A stretch of 45,568 bases of DNA from Thermoproteota archaeon (GCA_029887795.1 JARXPE010000009.1:1-45568); one strand, 5' to 3'; positions 25,618 through 34,831 are shown, counted from the first letter of the stretch. A program made the numbers and translations. The notes: a model not told the origin generated them from the letters alone.

Positions 25618-26895
25618 ATGGGTGGAACGCCAACTACTGCAAAGTATACTATATATGCCGGAATAGAAATTGATGGTGTTGTAGACAAACCAGATGTCAT
25701 TGGGGCGATCTTCGGTCAGACAGAAGGTCTTCTTGGAGAAGAGCTGGATCTTAGGGAACTTCAAAAGAGCGGAAGGATAGGTAGAATCCAAGTAGAGCTA
25801 GAGTCTAAGTCTGGCAGATCTTACGGAGAGATGATAATACCCTCGAGCTTAGATAGGGTAGAGACTGCTATTATTGCAGCAGCGATTGAGACCATCGATA
25901 AGGTTGGACCCTGTTCGGCCAAGGTCTATATCAAAAAAATAGAGGACGTTCGAGAAGAGAAGAGACGGAAGATAATCGAGCGCGCAAGAGAGATACTGAT
26001 CCATTGGGAGACCGAGAGCACTTTTGAGATAAAGGAACTTTCGGAAGAGATAATGAAGTCCGTTAGAGTGCATGAGATTAGCAAGTATGGACCTGACAAT
26101 TTGCCAGCGGGACCCGATGTGGATAAATCAGACACGGTGATTGTGACAGAGGGTCGGGCGGACGTAATAAATATGCTACGCCACGGTTACAAAAATGTCA
26201 TAGGTATGGAAGGGGCCTCTGTCCCAGACACGATCAAGGATTTAAGTAAAAAGAAGACGATAATAGCATTTGTTGACGGGGATAGAGGAGGAGAGTTAAT
26301 CCTAAGGGAGCTGTTACAGGTTGCAGACATAGACTACATAGCGAGGGCGCCCCCAGGGAAAGAGGTAGAGGAGCTCACAGGCAAAGAGATCGCGAAATGT
26401 TTACGCAGTAAAATACCCGTGGAGCAGTATCAGTTGACAATGCCAGAGAGAAAGGAGCCATCAAGACATGAGGCAGTGCAGAGAGAAGCTTACCCTGAGG
26501 TCGCAACAAAAGAAGAAGAAAAAGAGAGAAGTACCGAGATTGTTGAGAAGGCGCCTCCCAAGGTGGAGAAAGAGCGCCCGATCCCTCCAGGACTAGATTT
26601 AGCTAAAGTGAAGGAGATGATCGGGCAGTTACAGGGAAGTCTAGAGGCGAACCTAGTGGATGAGTCTTGGGAGATTAAGCAGAAAGTAGCAGTCAGAGAA
26701 CTAGCTGATGTATTACAGAGCATGAATGATAAGATCTATGGAATAGTGTTTGATGGTGTGGTGACACAAAGGCTCCTAGATATTTCAAGTAATAAAGGTG
26801 TTAGCTTCGTAATAGGTGCTAGAATAGGGAATATTGCGAAGAGACCACAAGGCATAACAATTCTTACATTCGATGACCTTATTGCAGGTCAATGA
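25618..26895 (+). CDS. dnaG: Archaeal DnaG primase-like TOPRIM protein
   Basis: This 425-residue protein has the archaeal DnaG N-terminal domain (IEIDGVVDKPDVIGAIFGQTEGLLG) and a TOPRIM domain with E178 in VIVTEGRADV and D220/D222 in FVDGDRGG. Archaeal DnaG is a core-exosome-associated RNA-binding protein with some primase activity. A charged linker (about 290-330) separates TOPRIM from a C-terminal helical domain. GGAGGCGAGCGG precedes the ATG. Its last 17 bases overlap the convergent rimI-like gene. Confidence 0.93.
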   Translation: MGGTPTTAKYTIYAGIEIDGVVDKPDVIGAIFGQTEGLLGEELDLRELQKSGRIGRIQVELESKSGRSYGEMIIPSSLDRVETAIIAAAIETIDKVGPCSAKVYIKKIEDVREEKRRKIIERAREILIHWETESTFEIKELSEEIMKSVRVHEISKYGPDNLPAGPDVDKSDTVIVTEGRADVINMLRHGYKNVIGMEGASVPDTIKDLSKKKTIIAFVDGDRGGELILRELLQVADIDYIARAPPGKEVEELTGKEIAKCLRSKIPVEQYQLTMPERKEPSRHEAVQREAYPEVATKEEEKERSTEIVEKAPPKVEKERPIPPGLDLAKVKEMIGQLQGSLEANLVDESWEIKQKVAVRELADVLQSMNDKIYGIVFDGVVTQRLLDISSNKGVSFVIGARIGNIAKRPQGITILTFDDLIAGQ

Positions 26896-27328
26896 ACATA
26901 ACTAGGGCATCCTCCCCATCCGGATAGTATCTAGATATTTTTTCTTTTGTGGTAAAGCCCGTTTTTTTGTATAAATTAATGGCAATCTCGTTTGAATCTC
27001 TCACCTCTATTCTTATTTTTTTGGCACCCATCCCAGACAATCTCTTTATTAATTCGTGTAAGAGCTTCTTGCCAATGCCCTTCCCTCGGAAGTCCTTTTC
27101 AACAGCTATAGATATTATGTGACCCAATGATCTAAATCTGATTATTCCAATGGCATAGCCCACGACCTTCCCCCTTACAACTGCGACTATGTAGGCGCCG
27201 GGATGGTAAAAGAAGGCCTTTAGGAGAGGCTTAGGGTAAGGGTCTGAGAATGATTCCTTTTCAATAGCGTATATCTCGTTTAAATCATTTAGAGTTGCGT
27301 CTCGGACTTCGGCGGAATTGGCAAACAT
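26879..27328 (-). CDS. rimI: RimI/Ard1-type N-terminal acetyltransferase (GNAT)
   Basis: This 149-residue GNAT has an N-terminal VRDATLNDLNEIYAIEKESF, the HIISIAVEKDFRGKGIGKKLL acetyl-CoA site, and EVRDSNEIAINLYKKTGF, which match archaeal N-alpha-acetyltransferases. Archaeal members acetylate N-termini such as that of Alba. It is convergent with dnaG and divergent from pelA. Confidence 0.88.
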   Translation of the reverse strand: MFANSAEVRDATLNDLNEIYAIEKESFSDPYPKPLLKAFFYHPGAYIVAVVRGKVVGYAIGIIRFRSLGHIISIAVEKDFRGKGIGKKLLHELIKRLSGMGAKKIRIEVRDSNEIAINLYKKTGFTTKEKISRYYPDGEDALVMFIDLQ

Positions 27329-27382
27329 AACAGGGATTATTATAGCAGAGTATCAAATATTCCTATTGATGGTTGAGGACAG

Positions 27383-28456
27383 ATGAACGTTCTGGAGAAG
27401 GATTTGGAGCGCAAAACTTTTGAGGTTGAAATAGAGGACAAAGAGGATCTTTGGCATCTTTACAACATAATAGATCTTGGGGACATGGTATGCGGGCAAA
27501 CGTTTAGGGAGGTCAGGGTCTCGAGGGGGGACGGAGGCGAAGAACGGGGGGGCAGGAGGAAAGTTTACCTATGTATTGAAGTTGAGGACCTTTATTTCCA
27601 AAGCTTTACGGAGAGTTTGAGAATAAGGGGCAAAGTGATCTCTGGACCAGAGGACATGCATATTCAGGGGCAGTATCACACTTTTTCAGTTAAGGAAAGA
27701 GACAGAATAAAGATCTCGAAAAAGGTTTGGTTGTCTTTCCATGAAGAGCGCCTTAAGATTGCCCAAAAAAAGGAGCGCCCAAGGGCCGTCGTAGTGACGA
27801 TCGATGATCAGGAAGCGCAGTTGTTTCTGGTGAAAGAGTATTCCATGGAGCACCTTTTTGACGTTCAATCTCATGTTTCGGGGAAATATTTGGAATCAGG
27901 CGGGCGATCAGCTGAAAAGTCGAGATATCTCTCTAAGGTTGCAGAAGAATTAGGGCGACTTGCTGAGAAGGAGAAGGCGTTTATTATTGTGGGAGGACCT
28001 GGTTTTACGAAGAGCGAATTGCTCTCAATACTTAAAGAGAAATTCAAGAACATCAAAGCCGTCGAAGAGAATGCTTCATCAATAGGACCGTCCGGGGCTA
28101 GAGAGATCTTGAGGCGGGGTGCATTGAACAGAATTTTAAAGGACTCTTTGTTGATTCGTGATTCCGAACTCGTAGACGAGTTTCTCTTCCGTTTGGCAAA
28201 TAAGCCCTCTTTAGTAGCATATGGAATTGAAGAAGTCAAAAAAGCGGTTGAGCGCGGGGCAGTGGACTCGTTATTGGTCTCAGGGCGCCTTATTAAGAAC
28301 GTTACCCAAGAGGAGAGGAGCATTATAGAAGAAATTTGTAAAAAGACAGAGGGTTATGGAGGTAAGGTCTACTTCGTAGGCGCAGAGCATGAGAAGGGAC
28401 TTCAACTTTTTAACCTTGGAGGGATAGCCGCGCTACTTAGGTTCTCAATATCTTAG
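27383..28456 (+). CDS. pelA: Pelota (Dom34) mRNA surveillance factor
   Basis: This 357-residue protein has the three-domain Pelota layout: an Sm-like N-terminal domain (DKEDLWHLYNIIDLGDMV), a central eRF1-like domain (RAVVVTIDDQEAQLFLV; IIVGGPGF) and a C-terminal L30e-like domain (VDSLLVSGRL). Pelota with aEF1A or aABCE1 rescues stalled ribosomes. A basic/glycine patch in the N-terminal domain (RGDGGEERGGRRK) is slightly unusual. The 3' end overlaps the convergent radical SAM gene by 12 bases. Confidence 0.94.
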   Translation: MNVLEKDLERKTFEVEIEDKEDLWHLYNIIDLGDMVCGQTFREVRVSRGDGGEERGGRRKVYLCIEVEDLYFQSFTESLRIRGKVISGPEDMHIQGQYHTFSVKERDRIKISKKVWLSFHEERLKIAQKKERPRAVVVTIDDQEAQLFLVKEYSMEHLFDVQSHVSGKYLESGGRSAEKSRYLSKVAEELGRLAEKEKAFIIVGGPGFTKSELLSILKEKFKNIKAVEENASSIGPSGAREILRRGALNRILKDSLLIRDSELVDEFLFRLANKPSLVAYGIEEVKKAVERGAVDSLLVSGRLIKNVTQEERSIIEEICKKTEGYGGKVYFVGAEHEKGLQLFNLGGIAALLRFSIS

Positions 28457-29542
28457 TGGGATTTTGGCCATCCTCTCCCGGATGGCTGTTGGATACTCCT
28501 TCACGTAGACCACAGAGGAGTCCGGGAAGAACTTAAGCACGCTTTCCAAGAATGCCCTGTGTATGACCAAAGACTGCCCATCTGCAGAAACTCTAGACAT
28601 ATAATGAGGGATGCCGAACTCCAGAATCAACCTACGCCTTAATTCGCCAGGAAGAACCGCCTTTGGGATCACCAAAAATTTTCCGATTAGTCCATCGTCT
28701 GTGATCTCTTCGTAAGGGCGGATCACGTTTTTTAGTCTTCTAAGCAACCTCATTTTCAATTGCATGTTGTCTTTTGTACTTGATGAGCAATAGTATATCG
28801 GGAGATCGATCCCCTCAGACTCAGCCCATTGAATTACTTTGCGAGCAGTCTCTTCGCTACCCTTTGCTGCGGCAGGGCCATCTAGTTCGAACCCCCTTTC
28901 TTTCAATTGGTAAGCGTTTTGGGGAGTGAACTCTAGCTGGTTAATGTTCAAAAAATCTGCCCCTATTCGCTTCAAGTATAAGACCAAATCTCTCAGCCGT
29001 GACTCTTCTCCAGGGATTGCCGGGACCTCGGCGCCTGCGCAGAGTCCCAAAATTTTGGCATCTTTGATTTTGTGTCTGTTGGATTCTGTTACATGAAATC
29101 GGATCTCATCCAGTCCTGCCTCTTTAAGTTTGATGAGGGCCTCTCTGCTCGCGTACATGCCATTAGTATATAAATGGATGTGATGTTCCTCTCCAAAAAA
29201 ATCCTTGAGTATTCGGATATACTTCAGGGTTCTATTCAAGCGGATAAGTGGATCGCCCCCTGTTATCCCTGTGCCCTCAGCGTCTATCGCCCTCCCTTCA
29301 AGGATTACATCAATGTCTTTTTCTACAAGTATTTCATCTGCATAGACTACATCCCTACCCTTTCGTGTCTCGCCCAAAGGACAGTAGTAACACCAACGGT
29401 CGCACAGTCCAGTGACAAACAGGACGAGTTTGGCACCCTTAAGACAGAGCTCGCATCCTCTGGGGATGTGTTTGACCATATGATGATGTTTGGGTACATG
29501 ACTAATAAGTCTGCTCTCGCTAGAGGAGGATTTCAGCAACAA
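28445..29542 (-). CDS. Radical SAM protein of unknown substrate
   Basis: This 365-residue (or shorter) protein has the radical SAM cluster motif CX3CX2C at C47, C51 and C54 (LCDRWCYYCP), the GGDPL SAM motif and a TIM-barrel-like core (HLYTNGMYA; IRFHVTE). A CELC pair precedes it. It resembles archaeal proteins annotated only as radical SAM, related to activase-type enzymes; the reaction is unknown. The first possible start is TTG at 29542, which overlaps the upstream gene; an ATG at 29479 would remove 21 residues. No clear SD decides this. It is convergent with pelA. Confidence 0.8.
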   Translation of the reverse strand: MLLKSSSSESRLISHVPKHHHMVKHIPRGCELCLKGAKLVLFVTGLCDRWCYYCPLGETRKGRDVVYADEILVEKDIDVILEGRAIDAEGTGITGGDPLIRLNRTLKYIRILKDFFGEEHHIHLYTNGMYASREALIKLKEAGLDEIRFHVTESNRHKIKDAKILGLCAGAEVPAIPGEESRLRDLVLYLKRIGADFLNINQLEFTPQNAYQLKERGFELDGPAAAKGSEETARKVIQWAESEGIDLPIYYCSSSTKDNMQLKMRLLRRLKNVIRPYEEITDDGLIGKFLVIPKAVLPGELRRRLILEFGIPHYMSRVSADGQSLVIHRAFLESVLKFFPDSSVVYVKEYPTAIRERMAKIPLRY

Positions 29543-29834
29543 AAGCCATTATAAGAGCGCCAACCATGAGTCTTCTACCGGTGTACTTAGAAAAACCAGA
29601 AGCCCATAATACGAATCCTGCAAGACCTATAGTAAAGTATGTGATTTTGATTACCCTCTTTAGGAATTCGTTTAATGTGAGCGAAAACCACTCTAAGTTA
29701 TTCTCGAAGAACTGCATCCAACTGCTTATTGTATTTTGGAACCTTTCTTGTACGCTTTCTGCACGAACCGGGAAAACATAAATGCATAAGAGCAGAGAGG
29801 TAAGAACAACTAATGTAATTTCATGAGTTCTCAA
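29520..29834 (-). CDS. Small membrane/secreted protein of unknown function
   Basis: This 104-residue protein begins with a hydrophobic segment that looks like a signal peptide or anchor (ITLVVLTSLLLCIYVFPVRA), then an amphipathic stretch (QNTISSWMQFFENNLEW), and ends with two more membrane segments (ITYFTIGLAGFVLWASG and LMVGALIMAFVAEIL). I recognise no family. It lies directly upstream of the radical SAM gene on the same strand, probably co-transcribed. Confidence 0.65.
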   Translation of the reverse strand: MRTHEITLVVLTSLLLCIYVFPVRAESVQERFQNTISSWMQFFENNLEWFSLTLNEFLKRVIKITYFTIGLAGFVLWASGFSKYTGRRLMVGALIMAFVAEILL

Positions 29835-29853
29835 ACAATCCCCCTAATAAGGT

Positions 29854-30579
29854 TTAATATATAAATTTCATACCACGTTGTGATAAAAGCCTCCTAAGAC
29901 TTGGGTCCTTTGCTGCTCGCTCTCTCAATTTTTCTTCAAAGTTTTCATCATCACGAAGTTCTATTTTAAAATATATTCCAGTTCTTCCTATTTCATCCCT
30001 TCTAGTTAAAACCCTAATGCGTTCATTTATTAGTTCTAAACTGATGCCAATTAGCTTGGAGACCTCTACGCTATTATAGATAATTGAATATTCATAGTGA
30101 CCGTAGGTGGTTGGAAAGATCAACATTAGCCTTTTGTCGACACCAGGAACTCTCTTTCCCTCAATAAGATCGCTAAGTCCAACCTCCCCGCCGAATTTGT
30201 AAAACTCTCGCTCCCTCTGCCTTAAAGGTAGAAGTGGGAATGTGACTTTGACTTTCTCGTCTAGATACACTATAGCTTTAACCACATGGTTTGGTGTGGC
30301 TTGGGTGAGTTCTCTCTTTAATATTTGGATACCAGCATCATGTAATGCACCCTCCACCATGTAAGAAGGCAGGACATCTGGGATGAACACATCTACATCA
30401 CTCTTTTCGTTTACGTCGCCACGGGCAAGGCTGCCGTGAACTATCCCTTCGATGCCTCTGGCTTTAAGTGCCTTTAGTATATCGATCGCGACTGCCCTTA
30501 GTTTTTTCAGTAGCAGCCACCGCTCTTGATTGTAGAATACTTCTCTTACCTCATAAAGTGGTGAGACTTTCTTAGCCAC
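29854..30579 (-). CDS. Predicted archaeal nucleotidyltransferase
   Basis: The protein carries the polymerase-beta-type nucleotidyltransferase signature GSLARGDVNEKSDVDVFI (the GS and the DVD metal ligands). It matches an archaeal conserved family of predicted nucleotidyltransferases; the substrate is unknown. I prefer the GTG at 30579 (VAKKVSPLYEVREV), located 4 nt past the cutA stop. The upstream in-frame start at 30639 would make a 56-base overlap with cutA. The cutA-nucleotidyltransferase pair seems to be one transcript. Confidence 0.75.
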   Translation of the reverse strand: MAKKVSPLYEVREVFYNQERWLLLKKLRAVAIDILKALKARGIEGIVHGSLARGDVNEKSDVDVFIPDVLPSYMVEGALHDAGIQILKRELTQATPNHVVKAIVYLDEKVKVTFPLLPLRQREREFYKFGGEVGLSDLIEGKRVPGVDKRLMLIFPTTYGHYEYSIIYNSVEVSKLIGISLELINERIRVLTRRDEIGRTGIYFKIELRDDENFEEKLRERAAKDPSLRRLLSQRGMKFIY

Positions 30580-30583
30580 GCCC

Positions 30584-30901
30584 CTACACCCTTTCGGTAG
30601 TTTTCTTAACCCATTTAAGATACTCTTTGAGCCCTCCATCCAGAGTGAGCCAAATTATTTCTGGGACAGAATAGCTGTGAAGTTCTTTAGTTTTCTTTAC
30701 CAGATTGTCTAACTTATCCGTTGTAGTCTTGACAATCAGGAGGTGCTCATGGGCGATATCGGTTTTACCCTCCCAATAAAATATCGACTCAACTCCCCCT
30801 ATTATATTAACACATGCCGCCAGACCTTTATCCACAAGTTCATGAGCAATTCTCTGAGCCTCCTCTTTACTTCCGACAGTTATAAAAACCACAGCATGCA
30901 T
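30584..30901 (-). CDS. cutA: CutA1 divalent-ion tolerance protein
   Basis: This protein of about 105 residues has the CutA1 hallmarks: GLAACVNIIGGVESIFYWEGK, LLIVKTT, HSYSVPEIIWL and a C-terminal YLKWVKKTT. CutA1 proteins form trimers and bind divalent cations; the physiological role is unclear. The ATG at 30901 with GGTGGT upstream is preferred to the GTG at 30913. Confidence 0.92.
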   Translation of the reverse strand: MHAVVFITVGSKEEAQRIAHELVDKGLAACVNIIGGVESIFYWEGKTDIAHEHLLIVKTTTDKLDNLVKKTKELHSYSVPEIIWLTLDGGLKEYLKWVKKTTERV

Positions 30902-30961
30902 CCCATGTACCACCAGATAATATACCTGTCAAAAAGATAATTATGATTTGAGGCGGAAAAA

Positions 30962-32131
30962 ATGGACCAGTGGATGGCGTTCCTTGCAATTGTTTTGGCA
31001 TTTTGGTCTGTTTTGCTCATGGCAAAGCATTTTTTACCAAAGAGTGTAGAAGTCCGCCCCTTTTATCTGATATGGCGAACCACGAAGTTTAACTCGATAA
31101 TTGAAAGTGCAGGAGCAAAGCTAAGACCGTTTTGGAAGGTAATATGGACTATTGGAATAGCAGTGTCCATAGGAGGTTCAATATATATTACCTACATACT
31201 CGCCAGAAACCTCTTCTTCTTATTCTTCAAGGTTGAAGAGGCTTCCCCAGTTTCATTACTGATTCCAGGCTTGACCTTAAGCCCAACGTTCAATACTTTA
31301 TTCTTTTTTGGTGTTTCGATAGTGATAATTCTGGTTTCACATGAGTTTTCCCATGGGGTTGCGGCGAGGGCTGAGGGAATAAAAGTAAAGAGTACAGGCC
31401 TGCTATTACTCGCCATAATACCTGGCGCGTTTGTTGAGCCTGATGAGGAAGACCTAAAAAAAGCAAAAAAATCCGCCCGAGCTAGGGTTTATGCCGCAGG
31501 CTCGACCGCTAATATATTGATCGCATTAGTTGCACTTACTTTGCTAACAAATGGAACGCTTGTAATTTCGCCATTGTTTGAAACTACACCATCGGGAGTT
31601 CAGATAACTGAGGTTATATCTGGTTCCCCAGCCGATGGAATTTTGAGGGCGTGGGATGCGATAATCAACATAAACGGTTCGACGGTTAGAAATACCAGCG
31701 ATTTGGAGCAGATACTGAAGGCAGTACCCCCAAACTCCTCAGTGCCCATCACCATAATAAGGGGGGGCGAGACTTTTGTCGTAGAGTTTAAACTGGGGCA
31801 GTCGCCAACCTCTAATTCATCTTACATCGGAATATACACTTATCCGTATTATCAGCCAAAGTACAGTTTTGTACCGCCGTTCCTTCCGTTCTATATCTTA
31901 GGATCGCTTTCATGGATTTATATTCTATCTTTGAATGTTGGGTTGATTAATATGATGCCCGTCACGGCTCTGGATGGAGATAAACTTGCAGAAGTCATGA
32001 TAAACTTCGTCTTCAAAAGGAGGGATCTTTCCGAAAAGATGGGTCAGGTATTGAGGTGGACTTGCCTCATGATATTGATTTTAAATATCTCTTTGAGTTT
32101 TATGGTATTCCCATCATTCAAGTTTGGATAG
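30962..32131 (+). CDS. Site-2-type membrane zinc metalloprotease with PDZ domain (M50)
   Basis: This 389-residue protein has several membrane helices. The zinc motif HEFSH is at 127-131 and the second metal motif NMMPVTALDGD is near residue 340. Between them a PDZ domain is inserted (GVQITEVISGSPADG... IININGSTV). M50 proteases cut transmembrane regulators within the membrane. The gene is followed after 12 nt by a TtuA-like gene. The substrate is unknown. Confidence 0.9.
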   Translation: MDQWMAFLAIVLAFWSVLLMAKHFLPKSVEVRPFYLIWRTTKFNSIIESAGAKLRPFWKVIWTIGIAVSIGGSIYITYILARNLFFLFFKVEEASPVSLLIPGLTLSPTFNTLFFFGVSIVIILVSHEFSHGVAARAEGIKVKSTGLLLLAIIPGAFVEPDEEDLKKAKKSARARVYAAGSTANILIALVALTLLTNGTLVISPLFETTPSGVQITEVISGSPADGILRAWDAIININGSTVRNTSDLEQILKAVPPNSSVPITIIRGGETFVVEFKLGQSPTSNSSYIGIYTYPYYQPKYSFVPPFLPFYILGSLSWIYILSLNVGLINMMPVTALDGDKLAEVMINFVFKRRDLSEKMGQVLRWTCLMILILNISLSFMVFPSFKFG

Positions 32132-32143
32132 AGGCGCCCAAAA

Positions 32144-33088
32144 GTGACAATCATACGATGTAATTGTGGAAATGATGCATTTTATTTGAGGAGGCACTCT
32201 GGTGAAGCGTTATGTAAGAAGTGTTTCGTGAGGAGCGTGGAGAGGACCGTTCTCAGAACCATAAAAAGAGAAAGCCTCTTTGAGCCGAAAGACCGAATAA
32301 TGGTAGCTTTATCTGGAGGAAAGGATAGCATAGCCCTTTTATGCATCTTATCCAAGATAGAAAGAAGGTACGACACTGAGATCTTTGCTGTTACCATAGA
32401 CGAGGGTGTGAGAGGCTACAGGGAAGAAGGAATAAATATAGCAAAAAAGGTTGCAGGAGAGCTCGGCATCGAACACTATGTCGTGAGTTTTAAGGAGGCT
32501 TATGGTAATTCATTGGAAGAGATCTATAATATGGCCAGCTCAAAAGGTGTCAAGCTTCTTGGCTGTACGTTTTGCGGAGTTTTAAGAAGGAGGTTGATAA
32601 ACGAGGCAGCCATAAAGTTCGGAGCTAACAAGGTAGCCACCGGGCACAATCTTGACGATGAGGCCCAGACGATATTCATAAATCTCATGCGCAGTGACGT
32701 AGCAAGAATGATTAGACTTGGTGCAAAACCATTGAAGATTAGGAAAGGTTTCGTTCCAAGAGTAAAACCTTTGAGGTATATACCTGAGAAGGAGATTGGG
32801 ATATATGTGTATTTGAAAGGTTATCCGCTTTATGAGAGAGAGTGCCCATATGTCAGGGCTTCTTTAAGGGATGAGGTTAGAGACATACTTAATAGAATCG
32901 AGCAGAGACACCCTGGCACAAAATTCTCTATTGTTAGGGCGGCGGATAAGCTCAGCAGCTTATTGAAAGGAGAAGTTGGAGAAATAAAATATTGCCAAAA
33001 ATGTGGTTCCCCCTCTGGCAGGGAAGTCTGCAGGATGTGCGAACTTCTCTCTCTACTTGGTCTGAATTCAGAGGTATACCTAAATTAA
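32144..33088 (+). CDS. TtuA/Ncs6-family tRNA 2-thiolation enzyme
   Basis: This 314-residue protein has an N-terminal zinc finger (CNCG and CKKC), the PP-loop ATP motif SGGKDS at about 55-60, a CTFCG pair that with another Cys likely holds a 4Fe-4S cluster, GHNLDDEAQT, and a C-terminal zinc finger (CQKCG and CRMC). This layout matches TtuA (2-thiolation of position 54 in tRNA of thermophiles) or Ncs6/CTU1 (position 34). I cannot separate the two by eye. The start is GTG. Confidence 0.85.
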   Translation: MTIIRCNCGNDAFYLRRHSGEALCKKCFVRSVERTVLRTIKRESLFEPKDRIMVALSGGKDSIALLCILSKIERRYDTEIFAVTIDEGVRGYREEGINIAKKVAGELGIEHYVVSFKEAYGNSLEEIYNMASSKGVKLLGCTFCGVLRRRLINEAAIKFGANKVATGHNLDDEAQTIFINLMRSDVARMIRLGAKPLKIRKGFVPRVKPLRYIPEKEIGIYVYLKGYPLYERECPYVRASLRDEVRDILNRIEQRHPGTKFSIVRAADKLSSLLKGEVGEIKYCQKCGSPSGREVCRMCELLSLLGLNSEVYLN

Positions 33089-33153
33089 GACGGGCCTCAT
33101 TACTGCTTTTGTAGAGTAGTAATTTTATTAGCAACCTCTTGGATTGATCAGAT

Positions 33154-33476
33154 TGGTGCGACAGGTAGGGTCGGAGGGCTCGGCCTCCTCTCTACTACAA
33201 ACGGTCGTCATGGTAGGACCAGTAACCTTTGGGGGCGGTGGTTCCACCCTCAGGGCTTAGGGGCGTCGACGTAGAAGTCTCGCCCCGCGGGGGCGTTGGC
33301 GCGGTAAGGGTCCGCCCGGAGGGGCGGGCTCCCCGCATACTGGGCGAACCGGGTTAGGCCCGGAAGGGAGCGGCCCTAAGTCCAGACAGCGCCGTTCGCG
33401 GGATAACGGGATGGATGTCGACCACCCGAGGGCTCTGGGGGAACGGGCCATCCACCTCAAAGGGGCTGTCGCACCA
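33154..33476 (+). ncRNA. ffs: SRP 7S RNA
   Basis: A 323-nt GC-rich RNA closed by the terminal pairing TGGTGCGACAG (33154-33164) with CTGTCGCACCA (33466-33476). It contains the conserved helix 8 element (GAACCGGGTTAGGCCCGGAA, then GGGAGC) that binds SRP54, and an archaeal helix 6 region. A TATA-like AATTTTATTA at 33121-33130 is about 25-30 nt upstream. It scaffolds SRP19 and SRP54 for membrane targeting. Nothing else is in the 33089-33543 gap. Confidence 0.95.
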
Positions 33477-33543
33477 TTCATAAGTTTAATAGAAGCAAAC
33501 CGTTGAACTAAAATATGTGCCGTTGCTTAATTCGTCTATTGGA

Positions 33544-33629
33544 GCCGGGATACCCTAGCCTGGTAGGGGGCTGGCTTGCTAAGCCCGTGTCCAGCAATGG
33601 ACTCGGGGGTTCAAATCCCCCTCCCGGCG
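33544..33629 (+). tRNA. tRNA-Ser (GCT)
   Basis: An 86-nt class II tRNA: acceptor GCCGGGA/TCCCGGC, anticodon loop TTGCTAA (GCT), a long variable arm (CCGTGTCCAGCAATGGACTC region), and T loop TTCAAAT. The discriminator is G, and CCA is encoded at 33630-33632. AAAATATG about 28 nt upstream may be its TATA box. Confidence 0.95.
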
Positions 33630-33806
33630 CCAAGCGATCTTGTTGATTATGTTACTAATTTTGCTTGGGGTTTGTGAAATGATCAGGCTTTAGAGCCCCA
33701 CAAAGCTTAAAATTTTTAATTGAACCAACCCATTAACCCTCATATAACTGAAATAATATTATTTGTTATTTAAGGGAAGCCCCGAGTTAGTAAGAAGGCT
33801 ATCAAA

Positions 33807-34643
33807 ATGAGCACGCAGGTGACGTTTCTAATCATCCTTTTATTTATTTATGTGATTCCTGTTGTTCATGTGGACGCCTCCCCCACGATCTTCAGTCTCA
33901 GACCAGACAACGTGTGCTACGAGGTCTGGGGAGGGTTCAACGATGATGCCGTGGGTGAGTCCTACTATGATACTTTAAGTGAAAAGTTCGTTATGTGGAT
34001 AAACGATACGTCTGGTTCGTGGGGACTTGCAAAGCTTTCCAGAGGGATAATGCCACACTACTGGGGACTGCGTTATGCCCAACTAGATAATGAGTTTGAA
34101 ATAGAGAGGGGGCGATCATACGAGGAGTCTCTTCTTATTCTTGAGATAGACCTTAAGCTTGTGAATTATGCTAATTATACTTTAAACAATTCGTCCACCA
34201 ATGTAGCTGTTGTACTTTTCTTTGATGGCTTTAAGACTGATTATCAAGCAAAGTGCTACCAGACCGAGCTGCAGTTCTTCAGCTACTACGGCGACAAGAT
34301 CCAAAAGAATCAAGTATGGTTCTTCGAATGGAGGAACGATTCGGTAGCACAGTTTAAGTTGGCAGACAACCTTCAGCCAGGGGAGTACAAACATTACAGA
34401 ATTAATTTGATTCCATATATCCAGCAGATGATGGACTATTACAAGCTGGACCATGCGAAGCTCAAACATATTGAAATATTTACGGAGGCTTACAATGGAT
34501 ACTGCAAGTTCGAGGTATATTGTGCAAATATACACATTGAAGGGAGATCCTTTTTCCATTTGGCGCAGCTGCAAATAGTTATAGGCGCAATGCTTTTGAT
34601 CTGCTTTATATTTTTGATATTTTATCGAAGAGCACACGGGTAG
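33807..34643 (+). CDS. Exported, membrane-anchored protein of unknown function
   Basis: This 278-residue protein starts with a signal peptide (hydrophobic residues 5-23, ending VDASP) and ends with a transmembrane helix (about 255-273, VIGAMLLICFIFLIF) and a basic tail, so most of it faces outside. It has several possible N-glycosylation sites (NDTS, NYTL, NNSS) and an extracellular beta-rich look. I do not recognise a family. It stands alone between tRNA-Ser and tRNA-Pro, and the 170 bases before it show no other gene. Confidence 0.65.
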   Translation: MSTQVTFLIILLFIYVIPVVHVDASPTIFSLRPDNVCYEVWGGFNDDAVGESYYDTLSEKFVMWINDTSGSWGLAKLSRGIMPHYWGLRYAQLDNEFEIERGRSYEESLLILEIDLKLVNYANYTLNNSSTNVAVVLFFDGFKTDYQAKCYQTELQFFSYYGDKIQKNQVWFFEWRNDSVAQFKLADNLQPGEYKHYRINLIPYIQQMMDYYKLDHAKLKHIEIFTEAYNGYCKFEVYCANIHIEGRSFFHLAQLQIVIGAMLLICFIFLIFYRRAHG

Positions 34644-34756
34644 CACTTGTAATAGGTAGTCCATAAATCATAAAATTTCAGATGTTGGAAGCGTACTATT
34701 TTTGATTTAAAAAACGATATCTATAAAAAGCCGCAAATGTGGCATTTTCAGTGATT

Positions 34757-34831
34757 GGGGCTGTAGGCTAGCTTGGTCTAGACTGCCAGGCTTGGGCCCT
34801 GGTGACCCCGGTTCAAATCCGGGCAGCCCCA
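34757..34831 (+). tRNA. tRNA-Pro (TGG)
   Basis: A 75-nt tRNA without intron: acceptor GGGGCTG/CAGCCCC, anticodon stem CCAGG/CCTGG, loop CTTGGGC (anticodon TGG followed by G37), T loop TTCAAAT. The discriminator is A; CCA is not encoded. CTATAAAAAG at 34720-34729 is a good TATA box. Confidence 0.95.

Noticed and set aside
33257-33481. An open frame of 74 codons on the minus strand
   Set aside because: It lies wholly within the SRP RNA; its Arg/Pro-rich translation reflects GC-rich structured RNA.
33633-33806. A tRNA remnant near the AGCCCCACA string after tRNA-Ser
   Set aside because: Only a few bases resemble the tRNA-Pro 3' end; no arm structure is present.
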